Shown here in pieces: positions 27,440-35,901 of a stretch of 64,000 nucleotides of DNA. Under the pieces are notes generated by a model, which saw nothing but the letters and a program-made list of their open reading frames with translations, had not been told where the DNA came from and made no database searches. Position 1 is the stretch's first letter, and each line of letters begins with the position of its first letter. This DNA is from Candidatus Poribacteria bacterium (GTDB lineage: Bacteria > Poribacteria > WGA-4E > WGA-3G), in assembly GCA_022821065.1 (NCBI GenBank), contig JAJEEK010000094.1, positions 1 through 64,000 on the forward strand. The letters are read 5' to 3'. The position numbers were made by a program, and so were the translations under genes.

Positions 27440-28345
27440 ATGTCAACACAAACGAATCCGTTGCCTCGGCGGCGGTTAGGACGCACGGAATTAGAGGTTA
27501 CCTGTCTCGGTATGGGTGGCGCGGGGCTCGGCAGAGGCGATGTTACCGACGATGAAGCCATCGAGGCGGTGCACCGAGCGATTGATCTGGGCATCAATTA
27601 TCTGGATACCGCACCGCTCTACGGTGAAAGCGAAAGGCGGGTCGGACTTGCGTTCGCTGATAGTGGTTGGCGGGAGAAGATTTATCTCGCTACGAAAACT
27701 GGGACACACCCAGAGTGGCGCGGTGATTATAGTGCTGCAGGCACACGCCGAAGTGTCGAAAATAGTCTGCGGTTGTTAAACACGGACTATCTCGATGTCT
27801 GCTTAGTGCATGACCCGGATAGTATGGACCCTGTCGTGGCAAAAGGGGGTGCGTTGGACGAACTGCAGCGGATGCGCGAAGAAGGGTTGATTAAGTTTAT
27901 CGGACTCGGCGTGCGGCAACACGAATTCCATAAGATTGCCATCGAAACCGGTGTTGTTGACGTGATCCTAACGTACTTGGATTACACAATTTTGAGTCAA
28001 ACGGCGAATGAATGGTTGTTACCTTTTGCTGTAGAAAACGACATCGGCGTTATTAATGGGAGTCCGATTGCGATGGGATTGCTCTCTGGGGGTGAACCGG
28101 ATATCTCCGCTGAAAGGGCACATTTAGATGGTCGTGATGCCGAAAAAGCACATCGGCTTTGGCAGTGGGCAACGGATAACGATTTGAACGTCCTGAACCT
28201 TGCGATTCAATTCTGTTTCCGTCAACCACGGATTGCGATGAGTCTGACAGGTTCTAAAAACGCAGAAGAGGTAGCGCAGAACTTCGCTGCCGCGACGGCA
28301 CCGGTGCCAGAGGACGTATGGGAGCAACTACAAGAATTCTTGTAA
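27440..28345 (+). CDS. Aldo/keto reductase
   Basis: A 301-residue aldo/keto reductase. It shows GINYLDTAPLYGESERRVG (Asp and Tyr of the active site, residues ~49-66), the Lys in YLATKTG (~83), and a His in CLVHDPD (~121). The family reduces carbonyls with NADPH; the sequence is closest in style to D-threo-aldose dehydrogenase/L-fucose dehydrogenase types. AAAGGAAG lies ahead of the start. It follows the TIM-barrel and cupin genes on the same strand and probably belongs to the same sugar pathway. Confidence 0.9.
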   Translation: MSTQTNPLPRRRLGRTELEVTCLGMGGAGLGRGDVTDDEAIEAVHRAIDLGINYLDTAPLYGESERRVGLAFADSGWREKIYLATKTGTHPEWRGDYSAAGTRRSVENSLRLLNTDYLDVCLVHDPDSMDPVVAKGGALDELQRMREEGLIKFIGLGVRQHEFHKIAIETGVVDVILTYLDYTILSQTANEWLLPFAVENDIGVINGSPIAMGLLSGGEPDISAERAHLDGRDAEKAHRLWQWATDNDLNVLNLAIQFCFRQPRIAMSLTGSKNAEEVAQNFAAATAPVPEDVWEQLQEFL

Positions 28346-28394
28346 AATGATTGATGATTTATGAACCACCCTCATTTATGTAAATATGATGCCC

Positions 28395-28419
28395 TGTAGG
28401 AGCAAGCTGGGCTCGCGAT
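28395..28419. repeat. REP-like palindrome (family D)
   Basis: TGTAGGAGCAAGCTGGGCTC followed by GCGAT. Same family as 30195-30219. It lies in the convergent gap between the aldo/keto reductase and the TolB-like gene. Confidence 0.65.
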
Positions 28420-28503
28420 TTTTCTGCAAAACTGATATCGAAATCGAGAATTGACCGTATGAACGCAACATACGTACCAATCCACCGTAAAGGTGTACCG
28501 ATA

Positions 28504-29493
28504 TTATGGAGACTCTTCTTCAATTTTTAGTTGTCCCCATTGGGTTATTTTTTTTTTCATAAACGATACGTCTAAAGCCGCATCATCTATCCAGTCCGGT
28601 GTCCAGTCAACACCGGGCGTATCCGTCAGATTCTTTAACGTGTCGGACGTAAAGTCCCATACAAATATGTCCGTATTCGTCTCGGAAGTATGAATAGCAA
28701 GCAATGCCTTTTGGGGCCCCATCCAACTTTTGGAAGACACCCCCCACCCCGCAGGCATGACCTTCTCCCGAACCTCACCCGCATGTAGGTCTACAATCAC
28801 TACCCGGCTCTTAACCACCTCAATTACATCCCCGACTTTGCCAAAAGTATGTTCCGAATACATGATGCGTTTACCATCGGACGACCAAAGCGGTTCACGG
28901 ATGAAAGTGCCCCCATCCAAGAACAACTGCTGATTCTCGCCATCCGCATCCATAATATAAATGAAGCGACTCCCGACAACATAGGCGATCCGCTTGCCAT
29001 CCGGGGACCAGTCGGGCTCCTGTGCCCGTTCACGTTGCCCCTTTTTATAATCTGTCAATTGCTCAACGTTTTGGGTCAGAATGTCAATCGTGTGGATATT
29101 CCCGTTTTTCTTTCGGTAACTTGTAAAGGCGATATATTGGCTGTCGGGCGACCATGTCAGGTATCCCCCATCCATTGCGGGATGATGTGTGAGTCGCTGT
29201 TGATTGCTGCCGTCGGCATTCATAAGGAACACATCATACTCTTGATCTATCCCAAACTTGCCCCAGATGCGTAAAAACGCGATATATTTTCCGTTTGGGG
29301 ACCAGCGCGGTTGTGTACTAATCACGTCTTCCTTATTGTTGTGGGTAATTTTTTTGACGTTCCTGCCATCATCATCCATCACGTAGAGGTTTCGTGTTCC
29401 ATCGCGGTTAGAAGTAAAAACGATTTTGGCGGATACATGGGGTATGAACATAAAGAAAAAGGAGCCCAAGATTGTGAGCGTCAACAATTTCAT
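28504..29493 (-). CDS. TolB-like beta-propeller protein (exported)
   Basis: A 329-residue protein with a signal peptide (LLTLTILGSFFFMFIPHVSA) and six or so WD40/PD40-type blades of the TolB kind: IVFTSNRDGTRNLYVMDDDG, PRWSPNGKYIAF, LTWSPDSQYIAFTS, PDWSPDGKRIAYV. The ATG at 29493 is preferred over the in-frame ATG at 29520, because the latter lies inside the terminator of the upstream gene. TolB proteins act in the periplasm with the Tol-Pal system, but isolated propellers like this one often have other binding roles. No Pal or TolA neighbour is present. Confidence 0.82.
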   Translation of the reverse strand: MKLLTLTILGSFFFMFIPHVSAKIVFTSNRDGTRNLYVMDDDGRNVKKITHNNKEDVISTQPRWSPNGKYIAFLRIWGKFGIDQEYDVFLMNADGSNQQRLTHHPAMDGGYLTWSPDSQYIAFTSYRKKNGNIHTIDILTQNVEQLTDYKKGQRERAQEPDWSPDGKRIAYVVGSRFIYIMDADGENQQLFLDGGTFIREPLWSSDGKRIMYSEHTFGKVGDVIEVVKSRVVIVDLHAGEVREKVMPAGWGVSSKSWMGPQKALLAIHTSETNTDIFVWDFTSDTLKNLTDTPGVDWTPDWIDDAALDVSFMKKKITQWGQLKIEEESP

Positions 29494-29504
29494 AATTACT
29501 CCTG

Positions 29505-29536
29505 AAAAAACGGTGCCCATCAGACAACGAGCACCG
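29505..29536 (-). terminator. Rho-independent terminator
   Basis: On the minus strand CGGTGC (29536-29531) and GCACCG (29516-29511) pair and are followed by TTTTTT (29510-29505). It ends the transcript of the small exported protein at 29556-30050. Confidence 0.75.
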
Positions 29537-29555
29537 TAGGTGTGAAGCAGCAGAC

Positions 29556-30050
29556 TTAGTGGTGTCCACCCAGCGTGAGATATACAGGGAAGGTATCTTC
29601 GGATGCAAACCAGTCGGTATCACAATTGAGACGAGTCGTCCCATAGATTCCAACCTGACCGGGTCGGAGTTGTTGGACATTTAGAGAGAGCGAGGTATCT
29701 TCACCTTCAAAGTCACCGGCGGCGACGGTAAAAGAACCAAAGTCAGAATCGCTAAGAACTGTCCCATCGCCGGGAGAGTTTCCTATGTAAACTTCTAAAT
29801 ATGCTTCCCATGAAGCATTCGCCGAGCGAGCACTTTGGTTGTTGATGCCTGCCCAATGCTCCGAGACAACGATATCGGTTTTATCGTCATGGAGGTCATT
29901 CAAATTCGACGGTTCAAATCCCCAAACATAGGCCCCACCCAAGTAATTTCCGCACCATCCGACATCCCCCACCAGAGCATTAAGAGGTGCTTGAAAAAGG
30001 CAGGCGAGTGCCAGTATTGCAAATAGTGTAAGCGTTGTCAATATTTTCAT
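29556..30050 (-). CDS. Small exported protein, unknown function
   Basis: A 164-residue protein with a signal peptide (residues 1-25, MKILTTLTLFAILALACLFQ). The mature part is predicted beta-rich with four cysteines that are few enough to be disulfide-bonded, and blocks such as WEAYLEVYIGNSPGDGTVLS. No known domain was recognised. It has its own terminator at 29505 and an apparent ribosome site (GGAGAT) before the start. Likely secreted or periplasmic. Confidence 0.6.
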   Translation of the reverse strand: MKILTTLTLFAILALACLFQAPLNALVGDVGWCGNYLGGAYVWGFEPSNLNDLHDDKTDIVVSEHWAGINNQSARSANASWEAYLEVYIGNSPGDGTVLSDSDFGSFTVAAGDFEGEDTSLSLNVQQLRPGQVGIYGTTRLNCDTDWFASEDTFPVYLTLGGHH

Positions 30051-30551
30051 AACAGTCTATCTCCTGTAATTTTCGGGATTGCTTTGGGAAGGCAAAAAGT
30101 GTGTTGCGTTCCGTGGCAATCCTTTCCAGTTCGTACGTATAGCAGGGCCATTTAGTTTTACACATTTACTTTATCTATGTGAACACTCCTCCGCTGTAGG
30201 AGCGAGCTGTGCTCGCGATCTTGCGAAAAAACGTTAACGTCTGTCAATGAAAACCAAAATCGGGACCGAAAACTAAATACCTCTGGTACGTATAGCATGA
30301 TAACTTTCTTTTCTACCTATTTTCTGATACAATAGAAAATCATGGCTGTCATTCTCATCTAAAACTCACAACGATAGTGCTATTCGCAGTATGGGGGTGT
30401 CGTAGTACCGATGCCACATCACAAATGCTTACGCCATGAGAGATATTATATCAATTCTGAAATTAATTGTCAAAAAAATGCGATTTTTGACACAGAGTCA
30501 TTCGGTTTCCCATTTTCACGAGACCCGATAACTCCTGACTGAATTGCGGGT
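30051..30551. other. Intergenic region with inverted repeat
   Basis: No gene recognised. ATTTAGTTTT (30150-30159) is inverted as AAAACTAAAT (30269-30278), and TACGTATAGCA occurs just outside each (near 30134 and 30286). A REP-like palindrome (30195-30219) lies between them, so this ~165-bp block looks like a small element. Confidence 0.45.
30195..30219. repeat. REP-like palindrome (family D)
   Basis: TGTAGGAGCGAGCTGTGCTC followed by GCGAT; AGCGAGC pairs with GCTCGC. Same family as 8070, 28395 and the Bax1 insert. Confidence 0.7.
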
Positions 30552-31145
30552 TTATTTCCGCTTTTTAGGGGGAAGCGACACACCAAGACGCTCGCGGACG
30601 ACCTTTCGTATCTTGTTTCGCCGAGACTTTACGGTGTTTGGCGGGATCTTCTTTAGTACAGCTGCTGATTCAGCCTCTGTCAGTCCCTGCTCCCACAACT
30701 CAAAAACTTCTACGTAAATGGAACCCATCTCCTCAACAACCTCTCGGATTTCGTGGATGCGTTCCTGCAGGTGATACGCTTGAAACCTGCCATGCCTTTC
30801 CTGTTCAGCGGTAGCAGCATAGTGTGCTTCAGACGACTCCTTGATAAGGCTCTGTTTTTTTCCATTCACAAGGAACGCTTTGCACTTGCTACGCGCGACC
30901 TGCTTCAGCCACTGTTCTGCGGAGCCTATGTCATCTGCTTGCCGCCGGATACGTCGTACAATTGCCAAGACGGTTTCTTGGTAGATATCCGCTTCTTCCT
31001 CGGCATTGCGGATTTCATAATGGATGATAGTTTTCAGCAGTCGCTCATACTTCTCTATGAGGGTAACAAGTGCGTCATCATCTCCATTCTGAATGCGTGC
31101 CAGCAATATTTCATCTGAGAGGTCTGTTGTGTTCTCTGTTTCCAT
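30552..31145 (-). CDS. ECF-type RNA polymerase sigma factor
   Basis: A 197-residue sigma-70-family factor of extracytoplasmic-function size. Region 2 appears as DALVTLIEKYERLLKTIIHYEI with EADIYQETVLAIVRRI, and region 4 as MGSIYVEVFELWEQGLTEAESAAVLKKIPPNTVKSRRNKIRK, the helix-turn-helix that reads the -35 box. The basic tail (LPPKKRK) is unusual. No anti-sigma gene is next to it; the upstream side is the repeat nest at 31.1-32.3 kb. Confidence 0.85.
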   Translation of the reverse strand: METENTTDLSDEILLARIQNGDDDALVTLIEKYERLLKTIIHYEIRNAEEEADIYQETVLAIVRRIRRQADDIGSAEQWLKQVARSKCKAFLVNGKKQSLIKESSEAHYAATAEQERHGRFQAYHLQERIHEIREVVEEMGSIYVEVFELWEQGLTEAESAAVLKKIPPNTVKSRRNKIRKVVRERLGVSLPPKKRK

Positions 31146-31607
31146 TCATACAGCAAGACCTTGAAAAACACAAAAAAGGTCACGGTAATCCAAAAAACAC
31201 CTCTTTTTTACAAAAATCATGCTGAAATTTCTAAAAAATTGTGGTAAATCAGGATTTATCAAGGTTCTTTAGGTTTAACTAAAGTTTGGACAATATTGTA
31301 AACTTATGCTGCCTCGTCAAAAGGCGGGTCTGTATCTTCTTGAAAACCCACCTTAATATTCTGCAAGTTTGTTTTTTTGGAACTTGGGAAAAAATGTTGA
31401 GGCCGCTATCTGCGAGCGGAGATAAGCCACCCGTAGGTTTCCTTGTGTGGGTTTCTCGGAGCGATACCAATAAATGCCGAGATGTTGACAGACCTTCTCA
31501 ACGCTTATCTCTTTTTTCGTCACATCGTGCGTTAGGAATTTCACCTACAAGTGTTGGAGTATACTTGTATGGGTAGGTCTGGCCTTATAGGAAAAGATAT
31601 GTATCAC

Positions 31608-31727
31608 AGGACTTACGCAATTTTGACTGTAGACTGTTCTGTTAGATGAGATTTCTCGGAAAACACAGGGTTCTGGTAGCACAAACTATGAAGTTTGTGG
31701 TACAAAAGAGCGGTATGCGTAAGTCCT
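31608..31727. mobile_element. MITE family A, copy 3 (120 bp)
   Basis: Starts AGGACTTACGCA, ends TGCGTAAGTCCT. GTATCA occurs at 31601-31606 (one base before) and again at 31728-31733, a 6-bp target duplication as in copy 1. It is nested in the larger decayed element. Confidence 0.88.
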
Positions 31728-31814
31728 GTATCAATAGGGGTCAAGGCAAATTCAATGGGACAGAAATTTAAAACTATCACCTAACTGCTGCTGAAGTTTG
31801 GACAATTTTTAGTG

Positions 31815-32039
31815 GGTTGGGTTGAACGGAACCGAGAAGATAGATGTGCCGAGACATAAACCCCCAATCTAACAGACAGGGACTAAGATCAAGAACGCAG
31901 TGAAACCCAACTTCTGACTCACCCTCCGAAAACGGAAAAACGTTGGGTTTCTCTCGGTCTCTGTTCAATACAGTATATCTGGAAAGTCTTCATTTTCTGT
32001 TGCTTTTCAGTGTTTTTGTGGTATCCGTTCAACCCAACC
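31815..32039. repeat. Inner 16-bp inverted repeat pair
   Basis: GGTTGGGTTGAACGGA (31815-31830) is exactly inverted at 32024-32039. The enclosed 190 bp carry further weaker inverted matches (GAAACCCAAC near 31899 and GTTGGGTTTC near 31942). Confidence 0.6.
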
Positions 32040-32242
32040 TACATAAGAGGGTCGTTTTTTCTGCGAGTTTATTGAGCGTGCAAAACTGAAAAAAATACTG
32101 GACGTTTTGAAAACGCAACGCGAACGCGACACGAATTGTCCAAACTTTAGTAACTGCTCTTTAAAGACTTAATTTTTGAGGCGAAATCGTGCAAAAAAAA
32201 TGGGAACTAAAGGAAGGACCGCGATACTACGAAACTACAATG

Positions 32243-32271
32243 TTGACGTTGCCCCTGTTTTGTGTTATATT
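32243..32271 (+). promoter_or_regulatory. Sigma-70-type promoter of the SDR gene
   Basis: TTGACG (32243-32248), 17 bases, TATATT (32266-32271). The ~80-base leader contains AGGGTTT and AAACCCT, able to pair, before the start at 32361. Confidence 0.6.
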
Positions 32272-32360
32272 TGTTAGCGGGCAATAGATAGAAAGAACAG
32301 AAAAGGGTTTCGACCTCTTTTCAGATCAAAACCCTATAGGGTGGAGGTTAGCTAACTTTA

Positions 32361-33110
32361 ATGAAATTCAAGGGTAAGACAGCATTGATAACCGGCGGGA
32401 GCCGTGGCATCGGAAAGGCGACTGCACTGAAACTCGCTGGTGAAGGTGCGACCGTCGCTGTCCACTATTCGCGCGCGATGGATAAAGCGGAAGCGGTCTG
32501 TGAACAGATTCGCAACATGGGACAGAGAGCGATACCTGTGCAAGCCGATATCGCCGATAGAGATGCTGTCAACAGAATGGTGGCGACGGTGAAAGAGGAA
32601 CTTGGAACAATTGATCTCTTAGTGAACAACGCAGGCGATGTCGGGGATACGACGTTTGATGAACTTACACCGGAACATTGGGATCGGATTGTTGCGATTA
32701 ACTTGACGGGTCCTTTCAACGTCCTGTGGGCAGTTAAACCGGGGATGATTGAACAGCAGTTCGGACGTATCGTTAATGTGTCGTCGATTGCTGCGTTGGC
32801 AGTCCGTCCGAATCAGTTGCCTTATGCGGCGGCGAAAGCCGGGGTGATCTCACTGACGAAATCGTGTTGTGGCCCGCTCGCACAGCATAATATTCGCATC
32901 AACTCGGTTGCACCGGGTGCGATTGCGACGGATATGTTAGGGGAGGTTTCGTCAGAAATGGTCGAGCAGCTGCGGTCAACGACACCACTCGGTAGGCTTG
33001 GTGAACCGGAAGAGATGGCAGATGTAATAGCGTTCCTTCTGAGCGAAGAATCGAGTTATATGACGGGTGCAACGGTAATTGCAAGTGGCGGGCGTATCCT
33101 CATACCGTGA
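32361..33110 (+). CDS. Short-chain dehydrogenase/reductase (SDR)
   Basis: A 249-residue classical SDR. It has TGGSRGIGKATA (cofactor binding, residues 10-21), NNAGD (~89), Ser in VSSIAAL (~140), and the catalytic YAAAKAG (~154-160). The pattern and the final MTGATVIASGGRIL are close to the FabG/glucose-dehydrogenase-like group. It reduces or oxidises an unknown alcohol with NAD(P). The last 11 bases overlap the convergent gene at 33100. Confidence 0.92.
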   Translation: MKFKGKTALITGGSRGIGKATALKLAGEGATVAVHYSRAMDKAEAVCEQIRNMGQRAIPVQADIADRDAVNRMVATVKEELGTIDLLVNNAGDVGDTTFDELTPEHWDRIVAINLTGPFNVLWAVKPGMIEQQFGRIVNVSSIAALAVRPNQLPYAAAKAGVISLTKSCCGPLAQHNIRINSVAPGAIATDMLGEVSSEMVEQLRSTTPLGRLGEPEEMADVIAFLLSEESSYMTGATVIASGGRILIP

Positions 33111-34383
33111 GCATCAGCTCCGTCTCACCAATTTCCAGATCAAAGGCGACGAAGGTTTGCTTGCCTTCAATGAGAAATGTATTGCTCTGAAAATCGCGTC
33201 GGGAACGGACTTCACGCAGGCCCCATCCGTTGATTTGAATGTGGCGTACCGGTGTATCAATCGCCAAAGTGAAGTTTGCTGTCGGGAATTGGGTAGAAAG
33301 GTTAATCTGCTGGGTGCGGTTAGAAACCGCACCTACCGGAAATACCGTAATATCCGTGAGTTCACGTGCCATATAGTAGTGTCCAATTTCCGAGGTTTTC
33401 ATCCAGAGCGTTTTTGTGCCGTCCGGGTCATAATCGTTGAGCCGTGCCTTGACGGTCTTCAACACATCGAATCCCAATTTTTCACCATTAAAATAGAATC
33501 CGGGCCAATGTCCAACGAGAACACACGGCAGTTCCTTTTCAAGGATCGGTGGCAAGCGTCCGCCTTGCAAATCCTCAGTGATAAACCGGTCAGCGTCCCC
33601 CAAATCGTAGCCTGTCCATCCGCCGAACCAGTCGCCAGCACATGAGACAATACTGGCGATTGCAATGCCGTTCTCCTTTTCAGCATACCAAATAGGGACA
33701 TCGGGGAGTTCGTTGTGTTTCAACCAGAGAAAATAGAACGGACGTGGGTTATTATTGACATGTTGAGAGGCAGTCAGGACGGCTTTCGCATACACAGCCT
33801 CTTGGCGTTTTCCGAATGCGCCCGGACTGGTCACACCTTCGCACGGAATGCCGACATTATCGAGCATTTCCATCGCTGTGATGATGTAGTCTGTGAGCCT
33901 CTCATCAACGGGCGGGTCCACCCATTCTACTTGCTCCCACTCTTCTGTAAGCGTGAACGTTTCCAGATCGACGACAGCCGTGTGGGTAAGCATTTCGGGG
34001 GTCAAATCGAAGCTGGGCCAGATAAGTTCTCGGTAAACGCGCATCCATGTCTGATATTCTACTGTTGGAAAATCAGGAAACCCTTCATCGACGCGCCCCA
34101 TTCCAGCGGGATACGGAATCAGGCTGAATTTACCTTTCACGCCGTTTTCCCAACACCATTCTGCCCATTCCGCTGCGAAATCAGCAGGGATCGTTGGGGG
34201 TATTTTTTTTATCTCAGTCGCACTCCCCTCCCAACGGTCCGGCGGCACCCCGGGTTGATGGCGTGCTTTCCATGCGTGTCGTTGCTGTATCCAATAATAG
34301 GTAAGATTAATCACGGGACACGAATCGTCAACGATAAGGGAGAGCGGCGTTCTTAACAACGGGTTGCAGACAGTAATGTTCAT
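33100..34383 (-). CDS. Large conserved protein, possible polysaccharide-deacetylase fold
   Basis: A 427-residue protein. The start is put at ATG 34383 (GGAAAG nine bases upstream); the frame is open to 34458, but that would overlap the GDPD gene. LSLIVDDSCPVINLTYYW at residue ~13 and KGKFSLIPYPAGMG at ~80 recall the N-terminal strands of NodB-like deacetylase barrels, though the full metal site is not clear. The C-terminal ~90 residues look beta-rich. A palindrome of family C is inserted in frame near FPVGAVSNRTQQ. It is the last gene of the HIT/epimerase/GDPD unit. Confidence 0.65.
   Translation of the reverse strand: MNITVCNPLLRTPLSLIVDDSCPVINLTYYWIQQRHAWKARHQPGVPPDRWEGSATEIKKIPPTIPADFAAEWAEWCWENGVKGKFSLIPYPAGMGRVDEGFPDFPTVEYQTWMRVYRELIWPSFDLTPEMLTHTAVVDLETFTLTEEWEQVEWVDPPVDERLTDYIITAMEMLDNVGIPCEGVTSPGAFGKRQEAVYAKAVLTASQHVNNNPRPFYFLWLKHNELPDVPIWYAEKENGIAIASIVSCAGDWFGGWTGYDLGDADRFITEDLQGGRLPPILEKELPCVLVGHWPGFYFNGEKLGFDVLKTVKARLNDYDPDGTKTLWMKTSEIGHYYMARELTDITVFPVGAVSNRTQQINLSTQFPTANFTLAIDTPVRHIQINGWGLREVRSRRDFQSNTFLIEGKQTFVAFDLEIGETELMLTV
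33313..33339. repeat. Dispersed palindrome (family C) inside a coding region
   Basis: 27 bases, GGTGCGGTTAGAAACCGCAC plus CTACCGG, i.e. nine codons, within the gene at 33100-34383. Copies elsewhere at 9751 and 22584 are intergenic. Confidence 0.7.
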
Positions 34384-34409
34384 GATTTTATGCTTTCCGT
34401 ACGATACGG

Positions 34410-35177
34410 TTAAATCTCCTGGAGACAGCGTCTGATATAAGGCACGTCGTCCACCCACAGACCGTCAACGCCGCCTGCCTTATGTGCGGATACCGCCCAA
34501 TCAACATCTTTTGCTGTTTGGATAAATCCTGCTTCTACGACGATCTGGTTTGCCCGAAGTTGGTCAACTTGGCGTGTAACGGCGTGTGTGAAAGCGTTAT
34601 AGAGTTGAAAATGATTAACGCCTGTCCATCCCATGATGATGCGGTTGGCATCAATTGCGGCGGCTGCCTTGCGGAAATTTGCCATCGGGTTGATGAGAAT
34701 CGCACTCGTCCGTAATTTGGGTTCTAAACGTTTCGCCTTAACAAGTAGATGTCTCCGGAAGTAAAAGGTAAGAATGCTGGTGAGGTGGAGAACCTCGAAA
34801 TGACGCACCCGTTCGACAATGATCGGTAGCAATTCCGGCGTGTCCGATTTCGGTTCGATGAAACACGGCATCTGGTTCTTACGTGTGAATTGGAGTGCAT
34901 CATCGAGGTGTGCCACTGGTTCAGTCGAGTTGTTCACTGTTAATTGCTGAACATCTTTCCATTTCAGTTCATTGAGTGGCGTTGTGCATCCTGTGGCTTT
35001 CCGTATGTCGGTTCTATTGAAGTCGATGTGGATTAGCACCGGTTGCTTATCTTGGGTGAGGCAGACATCGAACTCATACCCATCGGCACCGTCTGCTAAT
35101 GCTTGCTTGAAGGATGCGAGCGTATTTTCGGGTGCACGTCCCATACCGCCGCGATGTGCCAGGAGTTGAATCTTCAT
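34410..35177 (-). CDS. Glycerophosphodiester phosphodiesterase family protein
   Basis: A 255-residue GDPD-type TIM barrel. AHRGGMGRAPENTLASF (residues 7-23) carries the first catalytic His and the PENT motif, and GYEFDVCLTQD the metal-binding Glu and Asp. The second His motif reads LIHIDFNRT where the family has HD-x-x-x-x-RT, so one residue is changed and the spacing is one shorter. The family hydrolyses glycerophosphodiesters. Its start overlaps the end of the upstream epimerase gene by ATGA. Confidence 0.85.
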   Translation of the reverse strand: MKIQLLAHRGGMGRAPENTLASFKQALADGADGYEFDVCLTQDKQPVLIHIDFNRTDIRKATGCTTPLNELKWKDVQQLTVNNSTEPVAHLDDALQFTRKNQMPCFIEPKSDTPELLPIIVERVRHFEVLHLTSILTFYFRRHLLVKAKRLEPKLRTSAILINPMANFRKAAAAIDANRIIMGWTGVNHFQLYNAFTHAVTRQVDQLRANQIVVEAGFIQTAKDVDWAVSAHKAGGVDGLWVDDVPYIRRCLQEI

Positions 35178-35899
35178 TTCTTCTTATGCCACATCCGCTC
35201 AAAATTATCTTGTGGGTTAAACCCTAAGATACGTTTCGTCTTGATGTTCGAGAACTGTTGATGCGGTAGGTCCGCGAAGATGTTGAAAATCTCACAACGG
35301 GAGGGGAGTTCTTCGAGATCAATCTCCAGCCCCAATCGGAACGCTTCGCCTGCGTCGCGCCAACTGACAGAAAACGGGTTGAGATCCGTACCTTCTGCTT
35401 GGTCTTCGTGTTCGCGGAAACTGAGGAACAAGTAGCAGAGTACGTAGATGTCGTAATGCTCGGTGAAGATTTTACAGATTTCCTGCCCTAAACCTTTCGT
35501 CAACGGATAGAGTCCGGTGCTTGTGTGCGGCGGGACATCCGGGTTAATCTCATAATCGTAGGTGGTATAACTATCCCCCTGAATTGTGAAATGTGGACCT
35601 GTGTTGATAACTCGACGGATACCGTGTTCGACAGCGGCGCGCATTGCGTTATAACACCCGCGTGTGCTGACATCGAAAGCCAACTGTCTGTCGTGTCGCA
35701 GTACAGAGCAGTTGAGGATTGCATCCATTCCTTCAGCGGCGCGCATGACTTGATCCAACGAACCGACATCAATGTGCATCGATTCGTGCTTCGTCTCAAT
35801 ATCGTTGATGTCCGTAACGCGAAGCGTGTAGTAAGATTCTAACGCCTTGACGACATGCGGTCCGAGATAACCGTTACCGCCTAAAATGAGTACCTTCAT
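35174..35899 (-). CDS. NAD-dependent epimerase/dehydratase family protein
   Basis: A 241-residue extended-SDR protein with the nucleotide-binding GGNGYLG (residues 7-13) and INTGPHFTI, GLYPLTKGLGQEI (Tyr and Lys of the active site, ~132-138). It is short for the family (often ~300) and likely lacks part of the substrate domain. It acts on a nucleotide sugar or similar substrate. It overlaps the GDPD gene by four bases and lies two bases after another epimerase gene, as part of a tight operon. Confidence 0.85.
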   Translation of the reverse strand: MKVLILGGNGYLGPHVVKALESYYTLRVTDINDIETKHESMHIDVGSLDQVMRAAEGMDAILNCSVLRHDRQLAFDVSTRGCYNAMRAAVEHGIRRVINTGPHFTIQGDSYTTYDYEINPDVPPHTSTGLYPLTKGLGQEICKIFTEHYDIYVLCYLFLSFREHEDQAEGTDLNPFSVSWRDAGEAFRLGLEIDLEELPSRCEIFNIFADLPHQQFSNIKTKRILGFNPQDNFERMWHKKK

Positions 35900-35901
35900 G
35901 G

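Larger units (their letters stand above)
31278..32151. mobile_element. Decayed element bounded by 17-bp perfect inverted repeats
   Basis: ACTAAAGTTTGGACAAT (31278-31294) and ATTGTCCAAACTTTAGT (32135-32151) are exact inverted repeats 874 bp apart end to end. A third partial copy (GAAGTTTGGACAAT) lies at about 31792. No transposase frame remains, and a family A MITE is inserted inside. No target duplication is visible. It fills the gap between the sigma factor and the SDR gene. Confidence 0.6.

Noticed and set aside
29905..29930. tRNA T-loop-like GGTTCAAATCC
   Set aside because: No acceptor stem, anticodon arm or CCA context around it, and it lies in a protein gene on the other strand.
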